Origin: Bacteroides zhangwenhongii
GTDB taxonomy: Bacteria; Bacteroidota; Bacteroidia; Bacteroidales; Bacteroidaceae
Assembly: GCF_009193325.2 (NCBI RefSeq)
Contig: NZ_CP059856.1
Span: 372,001 to 436,000 of the forward strand
Direction of reading: 5' to 3'
DNA: 64,000 nt
Position numbers and translations under genes: made by a program. A model generated the notes under the pieces. It searched no databases, was not told the origin of the DNA, and worked only from the letters and a program-made list of their open reading frames with translations. Positions 54,563 to 63,091 of this stretch are shown piece after piece. Numbering within the stretch: the stretch's first letter is position 1; every line of letters starts with the position of its first letter.

Positions 54563-55777
54563 TTAGAACGGACATTTCTGGTTGTCTACGTAGGTGATAG
54601 TTCCACCGGGCACTGCATTGTGACCATGACCTGTCATATCAAGCACCGTACCATCATCCTGCGTTTCTCCATTAAAACGCCAGTAAGCAACAAGCCCTTC
54701 GCTAGTGGGATCCACATAACAAACGCCATCTTCAATCTGTGCCGATGTACGTGCCACATTCCATACGCGACATTCGCTTATGTAACCATCAAAGAAACGG
54801 GCATTACCTGCTGAACGGCCAATGGAGAATGCATCATTCCATGTATGACCATCATAAGCCATACTCAAATTAATAGTTCCACCATTCTTGGTCTCTACGA
54901 AATGGATTTGCTCACCGTCCAAATAAAGACGGAGATACTGACCGTCGTATACAGCAGCAAAGTGCAACCAATGTCCGGTAGGAAATTCCTTTTCTACCCA
55001 CGATTCATAGTGATCTTTCTTATCGGGATGAGATGCTGTACCGATGGAACCTTTCACGAACTGCAACTTATTCACAGGATTACCGGCGCCGTCACCAAAA
55101 CGGAAGAGGAAGTTTTCTTCGCATCCGCATAATGAACTAATGCCACTGGCATTATTTTCCTGCCCAACCGGGAAAGACTTAGGAAGCACTTTCATTTCCA
55201 ATGTCATCTGCCCGAGTGCTTTCACCGGACTATTTTCCTGATCACCAAACGAAGGAATATTGAAATATCCCCGGCGTGCCAAATAGGCGGCTTTAATTTC
55301 AATCACTTTGGTAAGCATGACATAAGCAGTGCGGGAACTCTCCATAACTTTCAGATCACTGTTTGAAACGGAAGTTATAGTTACGGGAAGACAGTAAGAT
55401 ACACCTTCCTGTAATTTCTCGGAATCAGCAGTCACTTTGATTTGTGTAGACTGGTTTTGTCCGGCAGGAATTATCACTTCACCTGCTTCAAAGCTATAAC
55501 TGCCTTCGGGTGGCATTTGACAGTTGCGCCCGGTAGAGGCATTGAAAGATTCCAGTAGTTGGGGAGCCACCTGTACGCCTACCGTCACATCGGTTTCCGT
55601 TTTATCAGTGGAGGTCACGGTCAATCCTAAAGTAGACTGCCCCTCTACCAGGAATTTTACGTTCGATGAAGTCAGCGTACCGGTCATGTAAACGGCATCA
55701 CTGTAATCCGGTTCGGTCTTGCAGCCTGATACACAGAGCAACAAAGCCAATAAAGATAAAAGTGTATATTTCTTCAT
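54563..55777 (-). CDS. DUF1735-type lipoprotein with C-terminal LamG-like domain
   Basis: A 404-residue lipoprotein (lipobox CVSGC, Cys about 19). Residues 30-160 form a DUF1735-like beta-sandwich (GQSTLGLTVTSTDKTETDVTVGVQVAPQLLESFN, then YSFEAGEVIIPAGQNQSTQIKV). Residues 190-400 form a concanavalin-like LamG domain (GHWLHFAAVYDGQYLRLYLDGEQIHFVET, DAFSIGRSAGNARFFDGYISECRVWNVARTSAQI, GLVAYWRFNGETQDDG). Such proteins in N-glycan PULs are taken to bind glycans at the cell surface. It lies 11 nt after another DUF1735 gene. Confidence 0.85.
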   Translation of the reverse strand: MKKYTLLSLLALLLCVSGCKTEPDYSDAVYMTGTLTSSNVKFLVEGQSTLGLTVTSTDKTETDVTVGVQVAPQLLESFNASTGRNCQMPPEGSYSFEAGEVIIPAGQNQSTQIKVTADSEKLQEGVSYCLPVTITSVSNSDLKVMESSRTAYVMLTKVIEIKAAYLARRGYFNIPSFGDQENSPVKALGQMTLEMKVLPKSFPVGQENNASGISSLCGCEENFLFRFGDGAGNPVNKLQFVKGSIGTASHPDKKDHYESWVEKEFPTGHWLHFAAVYDGQYLRLYLDGEQIHFVETKNGGTINLSMAYDGHTWNDAFSIGRSAGNARFFDGYISECRVWNVARTSAQIEDGVCYVDPTSEGLVAYWRFNGETQDDGTVLDMTGHGHNAVPGGTITYVDNQKCPF

Positions 55778-55788
55778 GGTTTTAATTA

Positions 55789-56808
55789 TTATTTAGCATA
55801 AACATTAAATACGCCACACTGTAAAGTCGCACCATACCAACCTCCGGCATTGGGAACGGAAATCCGAATATACCGGGCAGTTAACGGGGCATAAAAGACA
55901 CAAGCCTCCGCATCGCCTTCAACCTCTCCTTGCGACTTCCAGTCTGTACCGTTATCGCTTGTACTGACAGTCATACCTGCAGAAAATGCACCGGCTTCTG
56001 TTTCTTCCCAAGTTTCGTAATCGTATCCGGAAGTTGTCATCTTAATGCCATCAAAAGAGTACGGCTTTCCCATGTCAATGTCCAATTGAAGTTCCCCAGA
56101 ACGATTAGTCATGTAACAATAGGTCTGATAATTCCCATCAAAAATCGACTCAATAGGATCATACCAAGATTGAACAGCTCCATTGGTTGTCGCCGTCCAG
56201 CCGGATTGGTCAGCCACCAATGTACCGGTACCGGTATATTTGGTCGCTTCATGGTTCATATTATCCTCCGTTACGGTAATGGTCAGGAAAGAAGGTGCTA
56301 TCATATTGGTACTCAACTCCGTATTAGGGCCTTCCGCTGATGCCAGACGCAAAGGAATGATGTATCCCTTTTCACTCTTAAGCGTAGAAAGTACGCTAGC
56401 GTCATCCGTCAGTTTCACATGCACCATGTCAGCGACGACCATTTCCCCGGCAGGGATAGTCATCTCGGCATTTTCCAGTACAATGGCTTCGGCGGGCATA
56501 GCTTCAAACTCGGTGCCATGCTCTTCATTATAGGCAGCAATCAGAGAGTTGTCCACTTCCACCGCCACCTTAATGATACCTTCCGCTTTCTTCGAGCATT
56601 TTACCGACCATTTAAAGTCTACGTTGCTGACTGTGCCAATGGGAGTCTGCACAATCTTATATGCACTGGAATTGTCCAATGTATATACCCGGTTAAAAGG
56701 ATCACCATAGACATCATAAGCCTCATCGTCACCACAAGCGGCAAGACCGATGCCACAGAGGGCGAACATACCTATATAAAATAGATTTTTTCTACTTTTC
56801 ATTGTCAT
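55789..56808 (-). CDS. DUF1735-type lipoprotein with discoidin (F5/8 type C-like) domain
   Basis: A 339-residue lipoprotein (lipobox GLAAC, Cys about 25). A DUF1735-like domain spans residues 60-180 (DNSLIAAYNEEHGTEFEAMPAEAIVLENAEMTIPAGEMV, then YIIPLRLASAEG). The C-terminal 150 residues match a discoidin or carbohydrate-binding module 32 fold (IFDGNYQTYCYMTNRSGELQLDIDMGKPYSFDGIKMTTSGYD, GAFSAGMTVSTSDNGTDWKSQGEV, APLTARYIRISVPNAGGW). It probably binds the PUL 3 glycan. The start could be Met1 or Met3. The GH18 gene precedes it by 18 nt. Confidence 0.85.
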   Translation of the reverse strand: MTMKSRKNLFYIGMFALCGIGLAACGDDEAYDVYGDPFNRVYTLDNSSAYKIVQTPIGTVSNVDFKWSVKCSKKAEGIIKVAVEVDNSLIAAYNEEHGTEFEAMPAEAIVLENAEMTIPAGEMVVADMVHVKLTDDASVLSTLKSEKGYIIPLRLASAEGPNTELSTNMIAPSFLTITVTEDNMNHEATKYTGTGTLVADQSGWTATTNGAVQSWYDPIESIFDGNYQTYCYMTNRSGELQLDIDMGKPYSFDGIKMTTSGYDYETWEETEAGAFSAGMTVSTSDNGTDWKSQGEVEGDAEACVFYAPLTARYIRISVPNAGGWYGATLQCGVFNVYAK

Positions 56809-56826
56809 CTTTCATTAAAAGGTTAA

Positions 56827-57840
56827 TTAATGGATAGCCGGATTCTGTATTTGAATACACTGACGGAACCGATAGTAAGGTTCAGGGTTGTATTCATGTA
56901 CATTATAGTCACGATGGATAAAGAATGCGCCAAAGCCACCTTTACGTTTGCCATTCGCGGGCTTGTAGCGTGCCTGGTTGTACATAGACTGCATATCTCC
57001 CTGCCAGTTATCACCCATATTGCAACAGTACACCACTTTTTCATCAGGCCATCCGCCTGCTCCCGTACCACCGCTATAAGCTTGAAGGAAGCAATAGTTA
57101 CTATACGGGATAAGGCTAGTCATGCTGGTACTGGTCTGGTCGATATTGAGCATTTTATCACAGATACCTTCCTGTGAAGCGATTTCTTTGCCATAGCGTT
57201 CTTCGATGAGCTGTAAACGTTCTTCCTTAGTGATGTCCGGATTCGGTCCCATGTACTTTGCCATGTGTTTGTAAAAATATTCAAAGTTAGAGTCACTCAA
57301 GAAGTCACCTTCCGGCTCATAGTCCGCATCAAAACCGTCGAGATCGTTCAGAAATACCTGATCGAGGAAATATTCGGCATACATTTCAAAAGAACGATTG
57401 AGTGCGGCAGTCCGTTCTTCGCCACTCGGCATTGCCTTCGCTTCATTGTAAGCCTGCTTGAAAGCATGGTCATCTGTTTCCGCATCGATACGGGTGATTG
57501 CCACACAAAGCATCTTGGTTCCTTTCACTTTCTGCACGAAGCGGATTTCTTCCCAAATCTCCGTATTTTCTGTTGCCGGAATGCCACCCCACATAGAGCA
57601 AATATCAAGGCTGTCAGGTAATCCCATAAAACGAACAGCGGCAGAGTTCTGCGCTCCATACTGCGCAAACCATCCGAAAGCAATTTCGTGCTCGCTCGCT
57701 TTGTAGTCGCGTAAGTTCTGGTAGTATTGGTCGTCGTAAGTCAGCGGTCGCTGAATGGTCAACGACTCAATGTCTGTATTACATGAGGCCATCATACCGC
57801 CCACAGTCAGTGCGGCCAATATGTATTTCATTGTTTTCAT
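56827..57840 (-). CDS. GH18-family lipoprotein, likely endo-beta-N-acetylglucosaminidase
   Basis: A 337-residue lipoprotein (lipobox MMASC, Cys about 20). The GH18 signature DGFDADYEPE is intact, with catalytic Glu about 175, and matches the DxxDxDxE consensus. Other barrel strands are EIAFGWFAQYGAQ near residue 53, MLCVAITRID near residue 110, and YCFLQAYSGGTGAGGWP near residue 248. In Bacteroides, GH18 lipoproteins in operons with SusCD and DUF1735 genes cleave the chitobiose core of N-glycans, so that is the favoured role. Some paralogues in such loci have lost the catalytic Glu and only bind; this one keeps it. Confidence 0.85.
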   Translation of the reverse strand: MKTMKYILAALTVGGMMASCNTDIESLTIQRPLTYDDQYYQNLRDYKASEHEIAFGWFAQYGAQNSAAVRFMGLPDSLDICSMWGGIPATENTEIWEEIRFVQKVKGTKMLCVAITRIDAETDDHAFKQAYNEAKAMPSGEERTAALNRSFEMYAEYFLDQVFLNDLDGFDADYEPEGDFLSDSNFEYFYKHMAKYMGPNPDITKEERLQLIEERYGKEIASQEGICDKMLNIDQTSTSMTSLIPYSNYCFLQAYSGGTGAGGWPDEKVVYCCNMGDNWQGDMQSMYNQARYKPANGKRKGGFGAFFIHRDYNVHEYNPEPYYRFRQCIQIQNPAIH

Positions 57841-57882
57841 ATTCTGATTACTTAGTTAGATTGTTCTACATTATATATCTGA

Positions 57883-59484
57883 TTACCTTTTCACATCCCA
57901 CCAAAGGCGTGTGCCGGCAATATCCGTACCTTTCAACAGGGAAACAGCAGCTTGTGTGTTCTCGCCATTGTCAGAATATTCCTTCGTAGGGAACTTCAAA
58001 CGGCTGATAAGCTCTCCAGTGGCAACTTCTCCACCGGAAGCATTTGTGTTGATAGTCACAATGCCGGGATAACCAGTACGCCGCATCTCGCTCCACGCTT
58101 CTTGCCCGTCCGGGAAAAGAGCAATCCATTTCTGCACCATAATGCGCTCGAGTTTCTTCTCGTCAGAAGCCGATTCATCCCACTTCACAGTCAAAGTCGA
58201 AACCATACGACTTACATCGGTATTACGTCCGTTTGTCGGATCAATGAATGAAATTGACGGTACATTTACATCATTATCAAGATAACTCTCCACACCGGAA
58301 GCACCTTTGGAGGAAAAAGAGGTCTTCACACCTTCTTCGTAATATTCCTTCACAGTCTTATCTCCCAAGTTTAAACGCAGTTTAGCTTCAGCCAAAAGGA
58401 AATATGTTTCAGCGGCATCCATCCAGATAATAGAGCTAGCCTGTCCTACGTTCATGCTAGACGCTGCTTCAGACAAAGTGCCCTGACTACGGCTGGTTTG
58501 TCCGTTACGGACTCCATGATATGCTCCATCCTTCTTCGCAACCTTGAAGTAAGATGCCAAACGCGGATCCTGTAAGCCTTTCAAATAGCAATCCATAGTG
58601 GCACTCATTCGAAAATCATTGAAACTTTCAAATGCTTCCCACCACTCATTGATGAAAGAGAAGGATACTGACTGTTTCAAAACGGCATTGTCACTAACGG
58701 AAGTCATTAACCCGATAGTATGATCTATTGCTGCTTTAGCTTCATCCAGGGCCTTTGTCTGATCCACATAAGAAATACGCATTGCCAGACGGAGACGGAG
58801 AGTATTAGCAAACTTTATCCAATTCGCCACATTACCATTGTAAATATAGTCATAGTCTTCCAAGTAAGGCTCGGAAGTACGACTGTTGTAGCTGGTGAGC
58901 ACCTCAATGGCATTTGACAATTCTTCAAAGAAACGATAATATACATCCTTTTGGCTATCGTAGGCTACTTGAATGCCAGTACCAAACTTTGAATAAGGGA
59001 TGGGACCATACTTATCTGTAATACGACTCATACCGAACACCTTGACAATAGTAGCCATAGCGCGTGCGGGGGATGTTCCACTAGTACAATCCACGACTTT
59101 CCGCCATGGCTGCATCACCTCTGTATAAGCGGTGCTAAACGGAGAGTTGTACCACTGCGGATAGAGTTTGTAACAATCGTTGTCCTGCTCTCCGGCATAG
59201 TTCCATGTTTTAATAGGAGCACAGTAGCTGGCAAAAATATCACCGGTCAGCATTTGAGTCTCCTCAAACAAGCCACCTTTGTCTTTACCTACTACGAAAA
59301 TACCTCTTTCCATCTGCGTGAAATAGGCTCCCGTCAGGAGATTATCGCGTTCCATCTGCTCGGGAGTTACTTCATTCGGATTGATATTCCAACTTTCATA
59401 ATGGTCGGTACAAGCGGTAAACAACAAGCCTCCGGCAAGCAACACACCATTGAACACTTTCATGCATTTTAATATATGTTTCAT
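57883..59484 (-). CDS. susD-like: SusD/RagB-like nutrient-binding lipoprotein (PUL 3)
   Basis: A 533-residue lipoprotein (signal with lipobox LFTAC, Cys about 25). The sequence is of the SusD-like_2 type: DHYESWNINPNEVTPEQMERDNLLTGAYFTQMERG near the N-terminus, RAMATIVKVFGMSRITDKYGPIPYSKFG near residue 140, WIKFANTLRLRLAMRISYVD near residue 228, and WMDAAETYFLLAEAKLRLNLG near residue 355. A following segment is VQKWIALFPDGQEAWSEMRRTGYP. It pairs with the SusC gene 12 nt upstream. Confidence 0.95.
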   Translation of the reverse strand: MKHILKCMKVFNGVLLAGGLLFTACTDHYESWNINPNEVTPEQMERDNLLTGAYFTQMERGIFVVGKDKGGLFEETQMLTGDIFASYCAPIKTWNYAGEQDNDCYKLYPQWYNSPFSTAYTEVMQPWRKVVDCTSGTSPARAMATIVKVFGMSRITDKYGPIPYSKFGTGIQVAYDSQKDVYYRFFEELSNAIEVLTSYNSRTSEPYLEDYDYIYNGNVANWIKFANTLRLRLAMRISYVDQTKALDEAKAAIDHTIGLMTSVSDNAVLKQSVSFSFINEWWEAFESFNDFRMSATMDCYLKGLQDPRLASYFKVAKKDGAYHGVRNGQTSRSQGTLSEAASSMNVGQASSIIWMDAAETYFLLAEAKLRLNLGDKTVKEYYEEGVKTSFSSKGASGVESYLDNDVNVPSISFIDPTNGRNTDVSRMVSTLTVKWDESASDEKKLERIMVQKWIALFPDGQEAWSEMRRTGYPGIVTINTNASGGEVATGELISRLKFPTKEYSDNGENTQAAVSLLKGTDIAGTRLWWDVKR

Positions 59485-59496
59485 CTTATCGATTCT

Positions 59497-62400
59497 TTAG
59501 AAATTGAGTTTAACAGAGAAACCTAAATTGCGTAAGCTCGGCAACATAAAGTAGTCCATTCCGCTGAAATGCGTGCCTGTACTTGCCGTCAGTTCAGGGT
59601 CAAAAGGAGCTTTGCAATAGAACATCAGCAGGTTACGTCCCGTAAAGGCTACATTCATGCCCTGTATCCAAGGAACCCACTTCTGAACAGGGATATCATA
59701 ACCGAGAGACAACTCTGCAAGGCGAACGTTTGTCGCACTATAAACATACATAGAGCCGACACCACTTCCTACAGTGCTATAATACTTCTGTACAGCGGGT
59801 ACTTTATAACCGTCAATCAGCACATAGCCCAAGTCGCGTGCCTCAGCAGTAGCTGTAGAAACACCGTAAGCATCCATCATCGCCTGTGTCTGTGAGACAA
59901 CAATACCACCAATACGTGCATTAACCAGACAGCTCAATGTCAAACCCTTCCATGAGAATGAGTTGCGCCATCCCATCATATACTTAGCTTGCGAGTTACC
60001 GGCATAAATCCATCCGTCCTGGCGTTCGCCCGCCTTGTTGTCTATAGCTACTGTATTGTTGACATAGTCTACGTCAATATATCCATGGGAGTCGGTGCGA
60101 AGTGCAGTCACGTACAAGTCACCAATAGAGCCACCTTCAAAGAGACGCGAATTCACAATTTCCAATCCGCCCAAATCCATCATATCCTGTTTGACAACTT
60201 CTCCACTTGATAAAGTAGTCGGTTTCAACAGTTTTTTAATCTTATTGCGATTGATGGTATAAGTAAAGGTAGAGTTCCATTTTACCGGTCCGAGCGGCTG
60301 GTTTAATGTCAGGCTTGCCTCAATACCTTTGTTATCCACTTGTCCGCCATTGATATAAATAGAAGAATAACCGGAAGAAGCGGAAATCGATGGGTTGAAT
60401 AATTGGTTGTAAGTAGATGTCTTATAGAGAGAAACGTTCAGCTCCAATCTATCATTCCAAAGATGAGACTGCAAACCGACTTCCCAAGCCTTGGTACGCT
60501 CCGGCTTGATATCCGTATTGGGATATGTGGTAGCCGTGACGGGAGAAGCCGATTCGTATGGGTAAGTCTGATAAGCAATGTAGCGTGTAGGGGCATTACC
60601 TACCTCACTGTATGAGCCGCGTACCTTCAAGAAGGTAAGCACATTGTTCTTGATGGGTAGTAACTCTGTCAAGATAGCAGAAACACCCACCGACGGATAA
60701 GCAACCGACTTCGTATCGGTCCATGCCAAAGCAGACGACCAGTCAACACGTCCTGTTACGTCCAAGTAGAGTTTGCTCTTCCAACCCAGCTGCGCTGTAG
60801 CAAAGATAGATTGCGTCTGATCGTGATAGCCATCCTGCTGGAATTTCACGGCAGACTGCATCAGGTTGAGCATTGTAAATCCATCTGCCACAGAATTCAA
60901 GCTACCTCCTACATCGTAATACTGGTAGTTGACATCCTGAATACTGGTACCTAGTGTAGCGGTCAGTGAAAAGTCGCCGAAATATTTGTCGATATTCAGC
61001 ATCACATCGCCATAAAGTTGACGAGTGGATGCATCACCTTTATAATATCCTCCAAATTTCTGGCAGAAAATATTATCGGTAGATGCAGCGTATTTCTTTT
61101 CGTACAGAGCCGACGTATAATCCATTTTGGCACGCGCACCTAATGTAATGCCTTTCATAATTTCGAAACTCAAACCTCCACTCATGAGGAAACGGTTCTT
61201 GTGATTGATAAAATTGTCGCGATTGACAATCCAATAGGGGTTCTGCATGGCAATACCCTGATTACCCCAAGGCCAGTATTGTGTTTTGAAGTTACGGGCT
61301 TCGTTGTACATTTCAAACTGCTGAAGCATTTCCAAACTATAGCTCGGCGACATCAGATAGATAGGAACAATCGGATTGAAATACTGTCCCTGTGACACCA
61401 TGTTCTGTTCACGCACATTCATATAGCTTGCGCTTAGGTCGAGACGCAGACGATCATTGAGCATGCTAGTCGTATTACGGATAGTGAAATTATAGCGATC
61501 CAACGTATTGTTCGGAACAATACCTGCCGCATTGGTAGCAGCCATAGAAAGGAATATCTGGTTCTTCTCATTACCATTACTGATGGTCAAAGAGTTGGTT
61601 TCGTTCCATCCAGTCTGATAGAAGTCCAACGGGTCGTAACTGCTGGCTTGTCCCAATTTCTGTCCCCAGCTTCTTATTTCTCCCGTAGTCGCACCATAAG
61701 TGTTTTGAAATTCCGGAGTTACAAACGGATTGAAGAATGAGGTATTATTGGCATAGTTGACACGAAGCTTATCTTTCGATCCTTTCTTTGTGGTAATCAT
61801 GATAACACCATTGGCGGCATCACTACCATAGAGTGCGGAAGCGGCAGCACCACTCAACACAGACATAGTTTCAATATCTTCGGGGTTAATCATGGAAGCA
61901 CCGTCACCGGATTGGCCCATACCGGTCATAAAGTCGTCCGGTTGTGTCGTTTCCAATGAAGGCATCGGAATACCATCGATTACATACAGGGCGTTATTAT
62001 TTCCGGAAAGAGATTTCGCACCACGCATCACTACCTTAGCTCCACCACCGATACCGGATGAGCTGGAATTGATGACAACACCTGCTATCTTACCGGACAA
62101 ACTATTTACGAAATTGGCATCCTTGACACCGACAATTTCACTGGCAGAAACTTCTTGGACATTATAAGACAGTGCTTTCGCCTCTTTACGAATACCAAGA
62201 GCGGTAACCACCACTTCGTTCAACACTTGCGAATCATCTTCCAAGGTGACATTCAATACCGGACCGGAGACGGGTAATTCCTTTTTCTGATAACCCACAT
62301 ATGAGAATAGCAATACCGGGCTGGCAGTCTGTGGGGTCAATGTATAGTTTCCGTCAAGATCGGTCACCGTTCCGTTAGTGGTTCCTTTCTCCATAATAGA

Positions 62401-62829
62401 GACCCCAATCAGCGGTTCGCCATTCTTGTCTTTTACCGTACCTGCAACGGGTTTTGTTTTTTGTTGAGTTACTTTCGTTTCTTTAGCCGTCAGTACAATC
62501 TTATTATCCAATATTTTATATTCGACATTTGTACCTGCAAAGACCTGTTCCAACACCTGAAAAATATTCTTCTCGGAAGCTGAAACCGATACCCGGCGAT
62601 TAAGGTTAAGATTCTTGCTATTTATAAAAAAGCTGAATCCTGATTCACGTTCAATCTTGTGCAGCACTTCTTCTATAGTACAATCGTTAACCCGTAAAGT
62701 GATAGAAGTTTTTTGCGCATATCCATCTGATGCATACGCTAGTCCGGCTGAACAAATAAGGAGTATAAATAGTAATTTCATAGCCAATGATATTTCCTTT
62801 AAGGTCCGTCTAATACACGGCTTTTTCAT
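59497..62829 (-). CDS. susC-like: SusC/RagA-family transporter with STN domain (PUL 3)
   Basis: A 1110-residue TonB-dependent transporter. A signal peptide (AMKLLFILLICSAGLAYAS) precedes an STN domain (TSITLRVNDCTIEEVLHKIE, then NIFQVLEQVFAGTNVEYKIL). The CarboxypepD-like domain (GTVKDKNGEPLIGVSIMEKG), TonB-box region (LNEVVVTALGIRKEAKAL), plug (ALYVIDGIPMPSL, VLSGAAASALYGSDAANGVI) and barrel ending GFSVKLNF follow. The STN domain predicts a FecR/ECF partner pair, but the DNA directly upstream holds an insertion sequence instead. It imports the PUL 3 glycan with the SusD 12 nt downstream. Confidence 0.97.
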   Translation of the reverse strand: MKKPCIRRTLKEISLAMKLLFILLICSAGLAYASDGYAQKTSITLRVNDCTIEEVLHKIERESGFSFFINSKNLNLNRRVSVSASEKNIFQVLEQVFAGTNVEYKILDNKIVLTAKETKVTQQKTKPVAGTVKDKNGEPLIGVSIMEKGTTNGTVTDLDGNYTLTPQTASPVLLFSYVGYQKKELPVSGPVLNVTLEDDSQVLNEVVVTALGIRKEAKALSYNVQEVSASEIVGVKDANFVNSLSGKIAGVVINSSSSGIGGGAKVVMRGAKSLSGNNNALYVIDGIPMPSLETTQPDDFMTGMGQSGDGASMINPEDIETMSVLSGAAASALYGSDAANGVIMITTKKGSKDKLRVNYANNTSFFNPFVTPEFQNTYGATTGEIRSWGQKLGQASSYDPLDFYQTGWNETNSLTISNGNEKNQIFLSMAATNAAGIVPNNTLDRYNFTIRNTTSMLNDRLRLDLSASYMNVREQNMVSQGQYFNPIVPIYLMSPSYSLEMLQQFEMYNEARNFKTQYWPWGNQGIAMQNPYWIVNRDNFINHKNRFLMSGGLSFEIMKGITLGARAKMDYTSALYEKKYAASTDNIFCQKFGGYYKGDASTRQLYGDVMLNIDKYFGDFSLTATLGTSIQDVNYQYYDVGGSLNSVADGFTMLNLMQSAVKFQQDGYHDQTQSIFATAQLGWKSKLYLDVTGRVDWSSALAWTDTKSVAYPSVGVSAILTELLPIKNNVLTFLKVRGSYSEVGNAPTRYIAYQTYPYESASPVTATTYPNTDIKPERTKAWEVGLQSHLWNDRLELNVSLYKTSTYNQLFNPSISASSGYSSIYINGGQVDNKGIEASLTLNQPLGPVKWNSTFTYTINRNKIKKLLKPTTLSSGEVVKQDMMDLGGLEIVNSRLFEGGSIGDLYVTALRTDSHGYIDVDYVNNTVAIDNKAGERQDGWIYAGNSQAKYMMGWRNSFSWKGLTLSCLVNARIGGIVVSQTQAMMDAYGVSTATAEARDLGYVLIDGYKVPAVQKYYSTVGSGVGSMYVYSATNVRLAELSLGYDIPVQKWVPWIQGMNVAFTGRNLLMFYCKAPFDPELTASTGTHFSGMDYFMLPSLRNLGFSVKLNF

Positions 62830-62943
62830 TTAAGAAATATTGTTCATCGCTTGTTATTGCAGTAAAATTCCTTATATTCGTGCGCAGCGATGCGGAAGCA
62901 CCGCCTTAGGTGTTTCTTCTTATCGTTCATTTTTATTTTTTTT

Positions 62944-62987
62944 AGGCGGAATTCAATAAGATATGGTGTTAATATTGTCTTCCGCCT
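62944..62987. promoter_or_regulatory. Hairpin upstream of PUL 3 susC, terminator-like on both strands
   Basis: AGGCGGAA (62944-62951) pairs with TTCCGCCT (62980-62987). T-rich tracts lie on both outer sides: TTTGTTTTTG on the plus strand after the stem, and a long T-run on the minus strand after the stem (TTTTTTTT read from 62943 down is A on that strand, so the minus U-tract is absent). It most likely ends plus-strand transcription, or is a leader hairpin of the susC transcript. Confidence 0.4.
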
Positions 62988-63002
62988 TTGTTTTTGCGAT
63001 AG

Positions 63003-63034
63003 CAAAAATACGATTTATTTTATTGATATACAAG
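63003..63034 (-). promoter_or_regulatory. Candidate minus-strand promoter between the ISAs1 element and susC
   Basis: CTTG (63034-63031), a 20-nt spacer and TATTTTTG (63010-63003) resemble the Bacteroides promoter. It points toward the PUL 3 susC gene from close to the transposase start, so it could be an outward promoter of the insertion sequence or the original susC promoter. Confidence 0.4.
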
Positions 63035-63091
63035 TTTTTACGTACAATACCACTAAAGAAAAAACACCTTGACTGTCTTCGTGGCAGCATC

